Shown: positions 4,495 through 5,564 of the stretch, one piece after another
How the letters are laid out: every line of letters starts with the position of its first letter
Position numbering within the stretch: the stretch's first letter is position 1
Assembly: GCA_015655165.1 (NCBI GenBank)
Contig: JAATFN010000401.1
Span: 1-5,564, forward strand
Reading direction: 5' to 3'
From: Betaproteobacteria bacterium
GTDB taxonomy: Bacteria; Pseudomonadota; Gammaproteobacteria; Burkholderiales; Burkholderiaceae_D
DNA: 5,564 nucleotides
Translations under genes and position numbers: made by a program
Notes under the pieces: model-generated
The model's database searches: none
What the model was told of the DNA's origin: nothing
Seen by the model: only the letters and a program-made list of their open reading frames with translations

Positions 4495-5564
4495 TCACTT
4501 AGCCGCCCTTTTACCGGCGTTTTTCTTTGATTTTTTTTCTGCTAATTTTGCCAGATAGGTGGGGGATTCCGGTATGTGCATTAGACCAACCGTATATCCA
4601 AACGCTGAGATTGATTTCCCACAATTTTGCAATGTAATTTTGCTAACAAAAGGAATATCAAGGGAAGCGCCAGTGGGACTGTCGACTATTGCGTATACAA
4701 CTTCGTTTCCGCTCGCCGTGAATTTATTCGGCAAGGTTCTTAGCCCTTGCTTTGTTAGTTGTTTGTTGACCTCGTTCACGAAACTTTGCTCCCTTACAAG
4801 GAGGGTCGCCGCCACTAGACCCTGCGAGAAAAGGTGACTCAAGTTTGCAGAACTACGGCCGCGTTTCACATGTATGAACTCTCTATTCTGTGGAGCGCTT
4901 CCGGCCGAGTCTTTGAGGATGTCACAAACTTCGATTTTGTCATAGGTACCACCAAACTGGATTAGCCGGCGGTCAAGTATTCCGTGAGTATGTGGGCTTG
5001 CGCGGCACACTGCCTCGTTGTACGGGCCCTCTCCAGTGTGATCGTATTCCATAAAAGGAGATGCAAACGGCTTGCGTGGCAGGGTGGTGAAATATGTTTC
5101 TACCGTATTCTGAAACGTCCCTTCAACCCTAAACCATGTTCCCACATGCAAGATAAATAGATCTAAGTTTCGTTTTATCTCCGAATAGATGCATTTGAAA
5201 GCCTTGAATCGCAGGGCGGGTACTCCAGTGGACAAGTGCATGAGAATCTCCCTCCCCTTGACTGTTTCGAGCGTGGCGTCTTTGCGCAACGTTCCGAGAA
5301 ATCTTGCTAAGTCGAGATTTTCGTCTAACTCCTCTATGTCTGTTATTGAAGTGTAGCTAAAGCCAGTTACTTGGCTCCAGTCGATAATATCTGGAATTGC
5401 GAGCCAAATATTATGCAAGTCATCCGAATTTAGCCGATCCCATAAAGATGCATTCAGTTCAGTGATGAGCGTTTCGTCCTTTACCGGCAAGAGATTTTCA
5501 ACCCATGCAAATTGGCTGTTGTTGCCTCGGGAATCCCGATCCAAATAATCCTTCGAGTTGGAGC
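4495..5564 (-). CDS. DUF6119 / TIGR04141 family sporadically distributed protein (partial, N-terminus beyond window)
   Basis: The frame is open to the right edge (reading SNSKDYLDRDSRG...), so about 355 C-terminal residues are visible. Relatives are roughly 500-600 residues, so the N-terminal third is outside; a TTG at 5544 is an internal codon, not the start. Landmarks, numbered from that codon: FAWVENLLPVKDETLI (12-27), IPDIIDWSQVTGFSY (50-64), GPYNEAV (173-179), ILDRRLIQFGG (189-199), IEVCDIL (204-210), FIHVKRG (223-229), NLSHLFSQGLVAA (234-246), VVYAIVDS (282-289) and LDIPFVSKITLQN (295-307). These match the conserved C-terminal core of the family. The tail (AEKKSKKNAGKRAAK) is strongly basic. 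No signal peptide or membrane segment is visible. The function is not established to my knowledge; members occur patchily and often near mobile or defence genes. GC content looks lower than in the left-hand genes. It is convergent with the HNH pseudogene, 45 bp away. Confidence 0.85.
   Translation of the reverse strand, partial: SNSKDYLDRDSRGNNSQFAWVENLLPVKDETLITELNASLWDRLNSDDLHNIWLAIPDIIDWSQVTGFSYTSITDIEELDENLDLARFLGTLRKDATLETVKGREILMHLSTGVPALRFKAFKCIYSEIKRNLDLFILHVGTWFRVEGTFQNTVETYFTTLPRKPFASPFMEYDHTGEGPYNEAVCRASPHTHGILDRRLIQFGGTYDKIEVCDILKDSAGSAPQNREFIHVKRGRSSANLSHLFSQGLVAATLLVREQSFVNEVNKQLTKQGLRTLPNKFTASGNEVVYAIVDSPTGASLDIPFVSKITLQNCGKSISAFGYTVGLMHIPESPTYLAKLAEKKSKKNAGKRAAK

Noticed and set aside
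4503..4540. GCCG...CGGC hairpin followed by T-rich sequence, read as a terminator for the plus-strand HNH gene
   Set aside because: The stem is only four pairs with a nine-base loop. The T-rich stretch is simply the complement of the Lys codons at the end of the DUF6119 gene.
1..5564. tRNA, rRNA, CRISPR array, riboswitch or integrase attachment site
   Set aside because: I looked on both strands and saw no regularly spaced repeats, no tRNA arm signature and no long direct repeats. The longer intergenic stretches are accounted for by the divergent promoter and the IS ends.

Overview
The window reads as a chromosomal segment from a proteobacterium, most likely gamma- or betaproteobacterial. This rests on protein family types, codon use and Shine-Dalgarno-led genes with short spacing; no sequence here identifies a genus. 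The left half (1-2877) looks like ordinary, fairly GC-rich core sequence. The right half (about 2880 to the end) is accessory: an insertion sequence, a broken endonuclease gene and part of a sporadically distributed family, with visibly lower GC in the last gene.

Left module. Three minus-strand genes form a tight operon: a GNAT acetyltransferase (936-1367), a flavodoxin-fold FMN/NAD(P)H oxidoreductase related to AzoR (292-924), and an AhpD/carboxymuconolactone-decarboxylase-like protein (1-295, cut by the window edge). The gaps are 11 bp and an ATGA stop/start overlap. Divergent from them, across 91 bp, is a MocR-type regulator (1459-2877): a GntR winged helix fused to a PLP aminotransferase-like domain. 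The shared intergenic region carries a tandem 8-bp direct repeat and a separate 8-bp palindrome that are candidate operator sites. The arrangement suggests a PLP- or amine-responsive regulator controlling a small redox/acetylation detoxification operon. The ligand cannot be read from the sequence.

Middle. An IS5-family (IS427-like) element lies on the minus strand. Its transposase is split into two overlapping frames joined by an A-AAA-AAG slippery heptamer, and the assembled product carries a DDE triad. One end of the element (3749, next to a TA dinucleotide) is recognisable. I cannot find a matching inverted repeat at the other end.

Right module. Immediately beside the IS is an HNH_2-type endonuclease gene on the plus strand that is doubly damaged. 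Its 5' part is missing at the IS junction, and the rest is split by a frameshift near an A-run at 3891-3894. Convergent to it, 45 bp away, is the C-terminal part of a DUF6119/TIGR04141-family protein that continues beyond the right edge. The missing endonuclease N-terminus is not on the other side of the IS, where the regulator ends intact. An IS-associated deletion or rearrangement is therefore the simplest explanation of the junction. The HNH and DUF6119 pair is reminiscent of defence-island content, but no function is shown here.
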